Shown here piece by piece: positions 24,981 to 36,461 of a stretch of 64,000 nucleotides of DNA; position 1 is the stretch's first letter, and every line of letters begins with the position of its first letter. The notes beneath the pieces were generated by a model. It did not search any database. It worked only from the letters and a program-made list of their open reading frames with translations, and had not been told where the DNA came from. The stretch covers positions 3,844,001-3,908,000 of the forward strand of contig CM062379.1 of NCBI GenBank assembly GCA_031310005.1, read 5' to 3'. Source of the DNA: Dactylellina haptotyla. Its lineage: Eukaryota; Ascomycota; Orbiliomycetes; Orbiliales; Orbiliaceae. A program made the position numbers and the translations under genes.

Positions 24981-26294
24981 TCAATTATCTTCATCAAAAT
25001 GAAGTCCGCTCTCGTCAATATCCGAATACGGCGGTGGGGGTTCCGAAACGGACGGCCCACGACTGGACTCTCCCATCTCCCCACCGTCGTCTCTCAATGC
25101 GAACCTCTCAGCAAACAGTGCCCGTCTCTTAACAGCATGCAGCAGCTTCTTCTCCATCTCCGTGAGCTTCTCCACTATCCTCTGCGCGTGGTCCGGCTCC
25201 TGCTGCGCCGCTGGCACATAAGTATGCTCCACGGCGGCGGCATCCCGCGCATCCTCCAGGTCCTTCAACGCAGCATCCTCACTTTCGCACAGTCCCTGAT
25301 AATGCTCCTGCAAATCCTCGTCCGGGAACCTGGCGTTCCGGTCGATTGCATACCGCATCCCAGTGTGCTTCAGCTCCTCGAGGACCTTGCTCGACGCTCT
25401 GATGGGAGGCGTCACGAATCGGGTGTTCCTCGGACTCGGATGGTACGAGAAGGCGGCAGCGAGACCGTAGGCATGCGCGTCCCCCCTCGCGACCATTTTT
25501 CCAACGCTTCCGAATTCCGGGGTGACCACGCCCGTTGGCCATCTGCTGCTGCTCATTCCAGGGACCACATTCCCGCCTCGGGTGCGCGGGGCGATCGGGT
25601 AAGCAAACATCATTTTTCTTCTCTCGTCTGACGGGCTCGTGCCAAACGCGGACCCGTAGGTGCCGTAGTTGTACCCCCAGCGGCGTTCTTTCCAGAACGG
25701 AGTGTCTTCGGTCTCGACGTACTGGCGAGGACCGTGCTCGATGTCATTAGCGGTGGGGTACCCCCAGCCGGTGCCGCCACCGACGCCGTAGCCGACGGCA
25801 GCTCGGTCGTCGACGATTCTGTGATTGCGGTTCGGGGTGCCGTCAGAGTTGACACGGCCTCGCCATCCGCGGACCATCAGCGCACGGCGGACCCGCTCGA
25901 GGTCCTCATCGCGGAAGATGTCGCTGTTGCTCCGGGGCAGACCTCGCCAGCTGCGGAGACGTTCACGCAGGGGCACGATTCGTTCGACATGCCAGAGGGT
26001 GGGGTCGACGTCGGATTGGACGCTGTAGAAGTAGGGCTCCTTGCGGATGACGTAGAGGTAGAAGAAGTGGGAGAGGAGGACGAGGAGAAATATGGAGACT
26101 ATGATGGCGAGGAAGGCGAAGGCGGAGGCCTTGGGGGACTGGTCGCCATTGTTGTTGTGGCGGTCGTTGGGGCTGCGGAAGCGGTCGTGGTCCTGCGAGC
26201 GGACGCTGGTGGTGTTGTCGGTGTTGCGGGTGTTGTCGATGTGGTTGGAGAAGGCGGAGAGCAGGTCGAGCAGCGAGGAGGGCCGTGTTGACAT
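24981..26294 (-). CDS. One-span membrane protein with a C-terminal PY motif, unknown
   Basis: Uninterrupted frame of 437 residues. A polar, probably disordered head (1-55) precedes a single strong hydrophobic span at about 57-82 (FLAIIVSIFLLVLLSHFF core), followed by a positive flank (VIRKEP). The rest is probably cytosolic by the positive-inside rule: an arginine-rich region, glycine/tyrosine-rich low complexity (WGYNYGTYGSAFGTSP), and a helical region at about 310-400 with coiled-coil character. The extreme C-terminus carries PPPPYSD (419-425) and acidic residues. That PY motif is a potential Rsp5-type ligase docking site, as in yeast endosomal adaptors. I do not recognise the family; Rsp5-adaptor-like function is only a possibility. 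Confidence 0.75.
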   Translation of the reverse strand: MSTRPSSLLDLLSAFSNHIDNTRNTDNTTSVRSQDHDRFRSPNDRHNNNGDQSPKASAFAFLAIIVSIFLLVLLSHFFYLYVIRKEPYFYSVQSDVDPTLWHVERIVPLRERLRSWRGLPRSNSDIFRDEDLERVRRALMVRGWRGRVNSDGTPNRNHRIVDDRAAVGYGVGGGTGWGYPTANDIEHGPRQYVETEDTPFWKERRWGYNYGTYGSAFGTSPSDERRKMMFAYPIAPRTRGGNVVPGMSSSRWPTGVVTPEFGSVGKMVARGDAHAYGLAAAFSYHPSPRNTRFVTPPIRASSKVLEELKHTGMRYAIDRNARFPDEDLQEHYQGLCESEDAALKDLEDARDAAAVEHTYVPAAQQEPDHAQRIVEKLTEMEKKLLHAVKRRALFAERFALRDDGGEMGESSRGPSVSEPPPPYSDIDESGLHFDEDN

Positions 26295-29047
26295 TCTCGG
26301 TGATTGGATGGCTGGGGTCGTGTGCCTTATTGCTCGGTCGATGGCATCATCGAAGGATAGTACAAATACAAATGCAAAGCACGATCACGGCAGAAACGTC
26401 AGGAAGCAGACGAAGAGGCAGCGGGAATGCAGGAGATGATATAATTATACCAGGCGGTGGAAGGAACTCTCTCACAATATAACCCAGATGGCGGAGCCGG
26501 TGACTGGCACTGCACTCGCTCAGAGACAACCTGCTTAGCACGAGTGTGACACCTCCCCTCCGCATACTTTTCTGGCTTCAGAGCACGATTCGGGAGCTGG
26601 TATCTGGGTTTACTTCCCATGATAGCTTAGTATCTCGAAGACTAGCAGGCATCATCAAACTCGGCCGGGTGGGCCAGATGCTTCCCCTCCCCTGCAAAAT
26701 TTCGCCTGGACGGATTGGAAGAGACGAAAAAAAAAAAAAAGACCAGCGGCTGTGGACGTATCCGAAAAGGAATGTTCTCAGATGACCAGTCGACGGAATC
26801 GAGAACCCCAATGCACCAACTCCTACCACCGTTCAGTAAGCAGTAACGTGAAAGCGATATCGATGAGCTCCGGGCCAATTGGAACCGCTTCTACGCCGAT
26901 GCGAGTGGGTGTGGTGTGTGACATGCACTCGCATGGCAGGGAGAAATGGCAGGTTATCTCGACCTCGTTCGACGTGGGGGAAGGTGGCTGGCTCGCTGTG
27001 ATTCGCCGCGGCCGGAGCGTACGAACGAACACAACAGCTGGGGAACACTTCGTTATCAGCGGCATTCGCACTATCTGCGCCATCGTCGAACCCAACTGAG
27101 TGACCCGCATGCGAGCAAAACTGTGAGCGCGCAGGGATTTTCCCCCTCCATGCCTGTCTGAATGCCTGCTGCTGCTGCAGGACATAACCGAGCAGCGGAG
27201 CAGACAGGCTCTTCCAGGCGATCGGCGAGAATTACATACCGGCCTGGAAAGAAGAAAATTTTCTCTTTCTCATTCTACATCTGCTAGTATTGCAAGTATT
27301 ATTAGAACGCCGAGGAAAATTTTTTCTCCCTTGCGACGACGACGAGGAAGAAGCTACTATTATCACTTTGTTTACCTCCTATAACCTTGTGTTTTAATTC
27401 TATTGCTGTTTGCTAAGCTGAATGAAAATTTTAAGATAAAAATTAATCACTCGAAGTGAGCATATCCGTGAGGCAAAAAATTTCGAACGGGCTTTGACCG
27501 TTTGCTTACCAGAGCTCCTCTCCTCAACCAATAGTATCCGCGACATTCACCACTCACCGCTATAACCTTTTTTTCTTAATATATTCCCAAATAAATAAAA
27601 AAAGAAACCTGAGAATGGAAAGGAAAAAAAAAAGTTTCAATATAAGGTTATCATCGGGACGAGATCGAGTGACTTCTTCCATGATCCTTGAGTTCAAGGT
27701 CAAATAAACATATGCATACCCATTTATTCATTTATTTCTTTTTTTCTGGCTTTCTTCCCAAGCGGGTTCACAATTTAACCGGTAAGGCTCCTTTGCGAAA
27801 CAATTTTATATTCGCCACAACCGTGCACAATCGCAATCACGCATCAAAAACATGGTAGCGTATAGGTTTTTTGTTCGAGAAAAAGGTTTCAATTAAAACT
27901 AATACTATGGTAATCCTCTGGTATCGTGCTTCCCCTCAAATAAATAAAAACTGGCATAGAACGGACACCAACACTGTCGAAAAAACGTATCCCTGAAAAA
28001 ATAATATAGCAAGGTAAAACCGCGAGGTCTCGCATCATGTCTTTATGTGTGGTTTGTGTTCAGCACCTGAAATCGAGTAGAAATATTAAAGAAAAAAAGA
28101 AAACCTGAGCGGTAGTGAGAAAAATAAAAATATGTAATTTTTTAAGGGATCAGAGAGATTGAAAGAAAAAAATTCGGGTTCAGAAATAGTGTATTAACAC
28201 GCATCCAAAAAGAGACAGGAACGAGAGGAACGAAGCTGAAAAGAAATAGAAGAAAAAAACACCTCCCATTGTATGAAAAGAAGAAGAAAAAGGACAAGGA
28301 CGATCAGAGATGGTTTGTTTGAGCTGATGTACTCCGCTTTAATATAAATTTGAGAAAAAATTGTAAAAGAAAAGGACACAAGCGTCAGGAAAGACTACAA
28401 GATTGAGTATGCATTAGAAGGGAAAACTGTCAACAACAGAGAGAAGAGAGAAGAGGAGAAGGAAGGACAAGCAGTATTCGTGATGTTCAGAGGTAAGGAA
28501 AATCATGTCTAAAGCTCGTAATCAAGCAAAACATCAAAAAACACAAAACAAGTTACAAATCGCAAGCAGTCGGACTAGGAGCAGGTGAGAGTAAAGGTAA
28601 AGAATCCGAATTGGTTATCCACCGCTAAAATATCAGCAATACGCTAAAACCCCTTCCATTGGAAATCTGATGACGAGTATTCTAAAAGAAAAGAGAAAAA
28701 AAGAGAAGTCGCTCCGAATAGAGTTCAATAAGATATTGTATCCACTCCATAGCATACCCGGTCCGCCGGTAATTGGCTTCCATCAACAGAAAAGAGTTCT
28801 GGTCGCTTGGCGTTTATATTAAAAAGATTGTATTAAGCCGATGTTTGAAACAAGAAATGCAGAAAACAATGAAGGTCGCTCAGAGTCTGGGAGATGAGGC
28901 CACCGCGATTGGTATTCAAGTTGGCGGGCATGTAGGAGGGAGCCTGTGTTGAGGTTGTGTCATGAGTCTCTCGATAAAGGCTCTACGATAGTCGTTTCCG
29001 GGCAGTATTACTATAAAGTTGGATCGAGGGGCGTGGAGGAGCCAAGA
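26295..29047. other. 2.75 kb intergenic region, AT- and purine-rich
   Basis: No supported gene. The left part is the promoter of the 26294 gene and includes a run of 14 A at 26727-26740. From about 27400 to 28900 it is AT-rich with many A-runs and a purine-rich stretch (about 28430-28480); this should include the 3' flank of the kinase gene. Confidence 0.6.
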
Positions 29048-32000
29048 CTACTTGCTCCTTCCAATACCCCGTTTCCTAAAGAAGTCCATTACCCGCCTAG
29101 CCGCTCCATTGCTACCAGAAGACCCTGAGATGTGACCATCATGTGAATATGCGTCTCCAAACTTGCGGTTCTTGCTGGTAAGATTTGCGACATTTGTAGC
29201 AGATGCACTGGGGCGGTGACTTCCATCATCTTGGTGAAGCGACTGGAGCGATTGGCTGTTGGGCTCCGGGCTGATGTTCGCATAAGAACCGTTTGCAGTA
29301 TACGAAGACTGTGGGGCCTCGATATTTCGCGCTGTAAGCCCCGGAGGGTCAGTTGCATTGCCCGCCGACCGTGAAAGACGACGATCGTGCTTGATGAGCT
29401 TACCCTGGCCTGATTTCTTTCCATGAGATCCGCCTTGTGTACTGTTCTTGTGACTCCACGATGGGATAAGACTAAACCTTCGCTTGCCCTTCGTCGATGC
29501 CTCGTATTTGCTTCCAACTTGGTCCATGGACTGTCTCGGTGTCGGTGTCTGCGCAGCACTATTCTGTCCTGATCCCTGTTCCATAGAAGTCCGTGATGCC
29601 GCCGCCACAGTTTGAGCTGCTGCTTTATCGGATGATCCAAACATGCGATCGAATATCTTAGCGCTGGCACTTGGTCCAGCGACGGTGTTTGCTCTCTTGT
29701 GTCCCTTAGACAACTCTGAGCCCGACTCTCTAGGATTTGCTGGGGCATAGCTGGACATGGTCATCTCAGGGTCGCCTTGGGGTATGGGCTTAGATATTGT
29801 GTATGGTTTTCTTGGGGCTGGTTGTGGGACCTTGCTTGGAACGTTCAGAGGTTGCGGGACAATGGTAGGGCCGGAGTTTTTAGTTCCCGTGTAGGATGTT
29901 TGACGGACAGACTGAGAACGAGAGACGCTTGAGGTCCTGGAGTTCATCGTCTCTGAGCTTGTCGGCCTGTTGTTGGTCTGGGGCACAGGCAAATTGGTAT
30001 TAGAAGGCGATGAGCCTGTTGTCTGCGGCTCTTGGCTCTCAGCAGCAGCAGGCCGAGTCTGTGTAACTGCGGGGATGGGGTGAGTCTCAATAATCGGTAA
30101 ACCAACTGTAATCTTAGTTGTCCCGGTCAAGGGGTTCGGGCCTTGATAACTAGTAGCCCGTTGCTGGTGCTTCGTGGGCAACTTTCCAGTATCCGATCCG
30201 ACTGCTTGTGTGCGGGGAACACCAGAGGTTGAAGACTTATTCACAGCACGATGATCATCCACCGCAGCTGGTTTCGTGGATCTGGATGCGGTAGCCGACG
30301 ACGTAGATGGTTGCGATTGCTGTTCCGGTTCTTTGTCTTTGCCTTTAGATCTTGAGCCGGGCTCATCAGCAGATGTTCGCTCCTTCTTCGATGATGTCGC
30401 CTGTTCGCTTCCGGTTTGCTGTCGCTTTGTTTGTGTTTTTGGTTGTACATATTCGACCTGGACAGTATTGCGCTTTGTGTCACCTGAGGCTTTAGATGAC
30501 GGAGATTGCTCTTGCTGCTTGATGCTCTGTGGGGACGAGTGCACATGAGTCGTTGTTGAAGGCTCGCGCACAGAAGCGGATCTGGTCAAGACGGGCTGTT
30601 CTTGTGTTTCTATACGATTCAGGAGCTGGTTAGCTGTCTCGTTCAAACATAAACTAGCCAAGGCACAGCAAATTCCTGTCGAATCGGATTGCTGATAAGA
30701 ATACATACCACTTGTCACAGTTGTCGTCATGATATCTTGTGTGGTAGTTGTAGAGCTCGTGATTAAACCAACAACGTTGGCAAACGGGCTGAGCCAGCTA
30801 TGTCGGGCGACTTCAAACAAATCGGCACGTTTTCGCGGATCCGGCACAAGGATCCGTCTCAGGAGATCCCTGGCATGCGGTGTAACATACTCCGGAAAGG
30901 TCAACGGTGTCGAGACGATGTATTTGTATAGCAAATTGATATTGTCGCCTTCAGGATTGGCCGGATCATCATCAAACGGAAGATACCCCGCCAGCATTGC
31001 ATACTAGGGTCACGATTAGCATCGCGAACTATTGCTTCAAAAAAAAATAATTTTGTCCAATACATACCAAAATAACTCCACAACTCCACACGTCCACTTT
31101 CCGCCCGGTGTAGACGCCATCGCTGACAACTAATTCAGGAGCCGCATAACAAGGGCTACCACAGCTAGTTGCCATAAGATCGCCTCGTCGTCCGCGGCCA
31201 TCTTCACCGACTCCTCTTTCCAGTTCCTTTAGAACACTTGGGTCATCCAGACGGTCCTCAAACTCGCTAATGTCGTCTAATGGATCGAAAACATTGGCGA
31301 ATCCAAAATCTGTAATAATGATGTTCCTGTTTCGATCAAGCAAGAGATTCTCGAGTTTCAAGTCACGGTGGACGATTCCCATTTTATGCAGATATCCGAC
31401 TCCGGATACCAGTTGTGCGAATAATCTGCAGGCGGGTGGGTCTTTGAGATACCTGTGAGTGAGAATATAGTCGAAGAGTTCACCACCCGAGGCGTATTCG
31501 AGGATGATTCCGATGTGTCTTTCATTCTCAATCATTTCGAATAATTTGACAATATTCGGATGGGACAGCGTCCGTAAGATTGAGATTTCTCGATAGATCT
31601 TGGACAGCCGATTAGGATGTGGAGCGAGAGTGTCTCGCCTGATCAGTTTAATCGCAACCTATACATGTCAATGTTAGATTGCTATCCTCCTTGGGAGTTT
31701 TGTGAAATTGTTCGTGGGATGGAAAATCTGTACACACCTGGACGCCGCCGTCCTTTCTCCAGCCGAGTTTGACTTTACCAAATTCGCCCTCACCAAGTGT
31801 CTGGCCTAGAATGTAGTTGCCAAATCTTGTTTCTTTCCTCGACGAGGACTGATTGCCCCGTGCAGCATCTATTCTTTCCTGTCTGGTCTGCGGAGGTGGG
31901 GCTGCACCGTTTCCTTGATCGTGCTCCTGCCGCCTGGATGGTTCCCGGGTACTCTCTGCACGCACGGGTACGGTTCCCTCCGGTCTCGAAGAAGATCCCG

Positions 32001-32367
32001 AGGAGACATTTGTGGATACCGCTCTCTTCTCGGCTTCTCGTCGAGTGGCGGATTTGCTGCTCTCCCTCTCGTTCGGTTGGACCCTAGTGGAATTGCTTCT
32101 CGATGTTCCTGACGTCGAATTTGCGGTTACAGAGACGGGCTGTAACGCGGCGTTTGCAGATGCTGCGGAGTGCTTGTTGGAACTGGTCCTGGGCGGGGGT
32201 TGGATGGGAGGCTGGTGGTGGTAACTTGTGGTGGATCCGGCCTGGGGTTGTTGGGTTTGGTAGTTTCCTGAACCTGAATATGTTGTGGGACGGTGTGCAG
32301 GCCGTCTGGACGACGTGGTGGGGGTTGGTTGTGACATTGCCGGCTGAAGATATGTCGCCGCCGACAT
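29048..32367 (-). CDS. Kin4-family Ser/Thr protein kinase
   Basis: CAMK-type kinase related to yeast Kin4/Frk1; Kin4 holds mitotic exit when the spindle is mispositioned. Exons: 32367-31738, 31658-31068, 31003-30709 and 30609-29048, giving 1025 residues. A glutamine/serine-rich head (1-185) leads to the kinase domain: glycine loop [16 protein letters not shown] lysine at 214, catalytic HRDLKLEN at about 308, DFGFAN, and the activation segment [12 protein letters not shown], whose Thr/Ser are conserved. About 35 extra acidic and glycine-rich residues sit between DFG and the activation loop. [12 protein letters not shown] and [16 protein letters not shown] are Kin4-subfamily hallmarks. The C-terminal 600 residues are disordered, rich in Ser/Thr/Gln/Pro, ending in a basic [16 protein letters not shown], possibly membrane- or septin-binding. 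Confidence 0.88.
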
Positions 32368-32775
32368 TATTTATTCGGTGTTAATTATTTCGGGATTGCA
32401 ACGGGGAGGCAATAGGGGGGTGAAAGATTTCGCGCCAGTATATAGAACGATATTTTGTCGAAGAGAACAAGTTGTACGTAGAGATTCTTTTTTGCTTTCT
32501 GGCTCGCGCCCTAAGGGTCGTGGGAATCGCGTGTGAAAAGGGGGTTTTCACGGGATGGTCGAGGGACAAACGCAGGAATGTCGCAGACTCGAGCAACGGA
32601 CGGATGGCATGAAAGAGGGAGACGATGGCCTACGGTATTACGTCCATGTGAACAGGCGTGAGCGGATTATGTGGTTGATCGGTGAGAGGGATTTTGGAGG
32701 AGAGGAGGAGAGGCCCGTTCGACGGTTTGTTGTTTGTTGTTGAGATTGAGAGATTGGACGGATGGGACGATGATG

Positions 32776-32800
32776 TTTGGTTTGGTTTGGTTTGATTTGG
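32776..32800. repeat. TTTGG simple repeat
   Basis: Three perfect TTTGG units followed by TTTGA and TTTGG. Confidence 0.8.
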
Positions 32801-33015
32801 AGGTGTGTTGTTGTCCTCGCTCCGTTCGGCGGGTTCGTTTGGGTTGGCTCGTTTTGGGCTGGTCCTTCCTGCCCGTTCGGTCCACTCCAATTCAACTGGG
32901 CGGGAAAGTGAGGGAGGGAGAGGGGAATCAACTGCCTGCCCTGCCGGCTGGGGGCTCGTTCGGTCAGGGAGATTGATTTTGGCTCGAATCCGTTCGCGAC
33001 CGGGTACGGCGGCTG

Positions 33016-33035
33016 GGATTGGATTGGATTGGATT
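33016..33035. repeat. GGATT simple repeat
   Basis: Four perfect tandem copies of GGATT. A GGAT tetranucleotide repeat follows at about 33065-33079. Confidence 0.85.
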
Positions 33036-35101
33036 CGAGGGAGGGGGGGCTATCGAGGGTGGGTGGATGGATGGATGGACCCGTATGGAACAGCGGAAAG
33101 ACGACGCTGATGATGTTTGTTTGATTGTTATTTTGACCGCAAGATACGACTATTGCTGCTCCTACGCGAGAAGAAGGAGATTGAAGAATACGTCCACGCT
33201 GAGATCGATCCGATCAACCAGAGGGAGGGATGGGAGCGGTAATATTCTGAGGAGGGCTACGGGGAGGACGGGGAGGGTCGTTCAGATAGGAGCCCTGCAG
33301 GACGAGATATTTCGGTCAATAATTTGCTATTTCCTCATTCATACAAAAAAACGAAATAAAATAAAATAAGATAAAATAAACCAGACTCAAATAAACCAGA
33401 TTCGATACGGAAGAGCGGTGAGAGGCAGAGCGGGCATGGTGTTCAGGCACACACTTTCACGACTAACCGCGCAAGTCAAGACAAGTCAAGACATAACCCA
33501 GGTCCCAGCAGCAGGTCCCAGCGAGTGTGATAACTTAAAAGGGACTTTAACGATGAAGGGGAAAGCGGGAGAGGAAACGAAAGGAAAATTAAAATAAACC
33601 AAAAGAGGCCTTTGCTTTCACTATCAATCAATCGAGCAGGGTCGAGGTCGGTTCAAGCCGCTAGGCCCGCAAAAATATTCCCTCTCCTCGACGGCTGGCT
33701 CTTCAATTCTCTGTTCCTTCCTCTCTCCTGTACCTTCGGACCTCTCACTCTCACTCTCGCCCTCTCTGTCTATCTAGGAGAAGAGCGGCGTGGGCGATTC
33801 TGACAGCCAAAAGACTATCGCGACGAGACTCCAATACGGGAAACAAGGCCCAAAGAACTCATGCAGGTCATACGGAGACAACAATCAGGACGGGACTAAT
33901 TAGCGACTAGCTAAACTCTCGGCCGTCTTATCCCCTAACCCTCTTCCTTCTTTCTTTTTCGTTTCCTTGTCTCTCCGCAACTGGACGTCCCTTGAGTCCA
34001 GGAGAGGTAACCTGCGCGGTAGCCCTTTCCAGAGAAGTGCAGCCGAGTGTCAAAATGACGAGCAGAGGAAAGAGCCGATGATGATGAAAGAGGAACACAG
34101 CGGTAACAAACCGTCCGCCGAAACAAAGCGTTAAAAGCGGCGGTATCACCATCACCGCCATCGTCATCATCTCACACAATCATCTAATTTTAAACGAAAT
34201 AGGAAAATAATAATAGTAATGATAAATAAATAAATCTAACTCACCTCGTGAAATGGTTTTCGAAAATACTATTCTTATTATTATCGCCTCCAGTCCCGTA
34301 ATAATAGTAGCGGATGATAATGTATCTGATGCGTCCACCGTGTTACAAGAAACAGACAAGCAACAAGCCCTGGTCGCCAAATAAAATAGGACGACAAGAA
34401 TGTCCAAACACAGGCTTCCCCAAAGCCGAGAGTCTCAACGTGCTTGCTGTATCAGCGATGCGCCCACTACCTGCGCGAGTTGTGATGCTGCTGCTGCTGC
34501 TACTGGTGATGATGATGGTGATGATGAGGCAATAGGTGCAGCAGGATATCGCTCCGATATTATATGCGGGCAGAGGATGAAAAAAATGACAAGAGAGCTG
34601 CAATGGAATGCAGAGGGTATGTCAGAGGCGATGGCTCGATTCCGCGTCGAATCAACGAGAAGGTTTAAAGGGAACAGAGAAAAAGAAAAAGGAAGAACCT
34701 CGATATCTCGAAGATAAGAGATGATGAGGGCAAGAGACGGAGAGCATGAATGATGGTCGAACGAAAATTTTCTGATTGACAGCACAGCAGATGCAAAATT
34801 TCAGCCCAGGCTCGTCTTTCCCTCTTCTCTCTTCTCACACACTCTCCGTCACTCTTGTCTCTGCTATGCAATGTTTTACAGCGGTAAATGTATGCAAGTA
34901 CCTTGGGGCAGCGGATAGCGTATGTGCGTATATGAAGCCGTAGCGAGAAATGTACCCAGCCAGCAAGCATCCGCTGGAAATTAACGGAACTATGGGGGCG
35001 ACTCTACACGATGATGCATGGTCCTATGGCCTTGCTTGAGCTACCTGCAAATAATTTCTGCAGCAAATAAACTCGCCTGCGCATCAGCATCACGTCCCGA
35101 G

Positions 35102-35180
35102 CTGGTACATTTAATCAATCTGACAGAGTGTCAGAGATATAGGCGAACCGTATATCTCTGTCAGATCTAACATGTACCAG
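35102..35180. repeat. 79-base imperfect inverted repeat (long hairpin)
   Basis: Outer arms CTGGTACAT (35102-35110) and ATGTACCAG (35172-35180) pair perfectly. Inner arms ATCTGACAGAG (35118-35128) plus AGATATA (35135-35141) pair with TATATCTCTGTCAGAT (35151-35166), apart from a six-base TGTCAG insertion in the left arm. The loop is nine bases. It could be a small-RNA precursor, a degenerate miniature element or a binding-site array; no target-site duplication is evident. Confidence 0.75.
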
Positions 35181-36461
35181 TACTGCTGCGACAGTCCATG
35201 GCGCATCATGGTCGAGATGGTGTGGGAGGATGTGTTGGCACTTCTGGGTCTTGCCTTCTTTCAAACAGGGCTCCGGGATCAGGGCTGCTCATCGCGCGAG
35301 CCTCAAATTTTAATTTCAACTTCGACCAGGTGGGCGGTGGGCCACTGCCCTGTTCCCACGCCCACCGCTTGATCCCTCACAAAATGGCGATCAAATGCTG
35401 CCATTATCAATTGGCGTGCCCCTCCCGCAATCAAAGATACAGAAGCCGAAAAAAAGGTCGTCCAATTCCGACGTGAGTGATAAATCTAGAGAAGTGCGGT
35501 CAACGTGCCGAAAGCCATGGTGGAGAAAACAAGAAAGGCACACCCGAAAAGGGTCGAGGTCCCTACCGCGTTTTTTTCTCTTTCGTCCCGTCTTTTTTCT
35601 GCATGTTCATCATGTGCCCAGCGGGCGAACAAACACCATACTCGTCGGAAAAAGAAATAAGTCTTGTTCCCCACTGCCAGAAACACGGTGCACAGATTGG
35701 CATCGAACAATTCAGTTCCAATCCGCCCTTCTCCCTGAATTTCGAAATTTCTCGGACAAGAAAGGAGGCCGCTGCATGGTTGTGATGTTTCAACCAAACT
35801 GCGCTATCACCTCACATTCTCGGAGTGCAAGCGCAGGAACGGAACCTGTATTTCTGCAATTGCAAGTCCCGCTCCACGGCTTACCGAAGTTCTTCCATTT
35901 CTTCTTGTCATTCATGGATATCAGGAGGGATTCCTAGTGGACATATCAGTTGTATGCATGTATGCATGTATGGAAAGGGGAGCATGCGGAGAGCCGAATA
36001 CCATCGTTCACGACGCACCGCCTTCAGCAAAGAAACACAAGAAACGGCAGCCAATCCGTCCAGATATAAACCCTTCTCCACGATTCCCTCCAGTGTTGAA
36101 TAAGAGAACGCCCCTGGCGATATGTCAGGTGCGTAACGCCATTTGCCCTCCCGTCTCTTGACGGCACAAGTGAGTGGGAAATGAACGAGTTGCGCAAAGC
36201 CACGCGGTTGATGAGCTATGCCGGAAATGTGTTGACCGGCACTGATCACTGCGCCACATCAACGTCTGCAACTTCCTCAGCCACGTTATGCGTTTCTGTG
36301 GCTAGTCAGAAATCTGCATCGATTCGCTACACGATCCAATCATAACCAGCATTTTTCTCTCGCGCCAAAAGATTCAGATTCCTTCTGTGATTCCGCGGAA
36401 ACCTAATCTTCGGTATCGCCTTAAGTTGCCGGCAGCAGACTTCCAAATCATCAATCAAGTC

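Larger units (their letters stand above)
32368..36461. other. 4.1 kb gene-free divergent interval between the kinase gene and dus3
   Basis: No supported gene despite its length. It contains several simple repeats (TTTGG at 32776, GGATT at 33016, GGAT at 33065), A/T-rich patches near 33350, a direct repeat AAGTCAAGAC near 33475, the hairpin at 35102-35180, and a TGTATGCA repeat near 35951. Long open frames here have low-complexity translations. Unusually long upstream regions can hold long 5' leaders or unannotated noncoding RNA. Confidence 0.55.

Noticed and set aside
25734-26291. 185-codon plus-strand frame rich in Val, Glu and Gly
   Set aside because: Antisense shadow of the membrane-protein gene at 24981-26294; repetitive composition arises from the opposite-strand codons.
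32630-33110. Overlapping frames on both strands near TTTGG and GGATT repeats
   Set aside because: Their translations are simple-repeat derived (Asn/Gln/Thr or Gly/Trp/Arg-rich) and lie in the divergent promoter interval.
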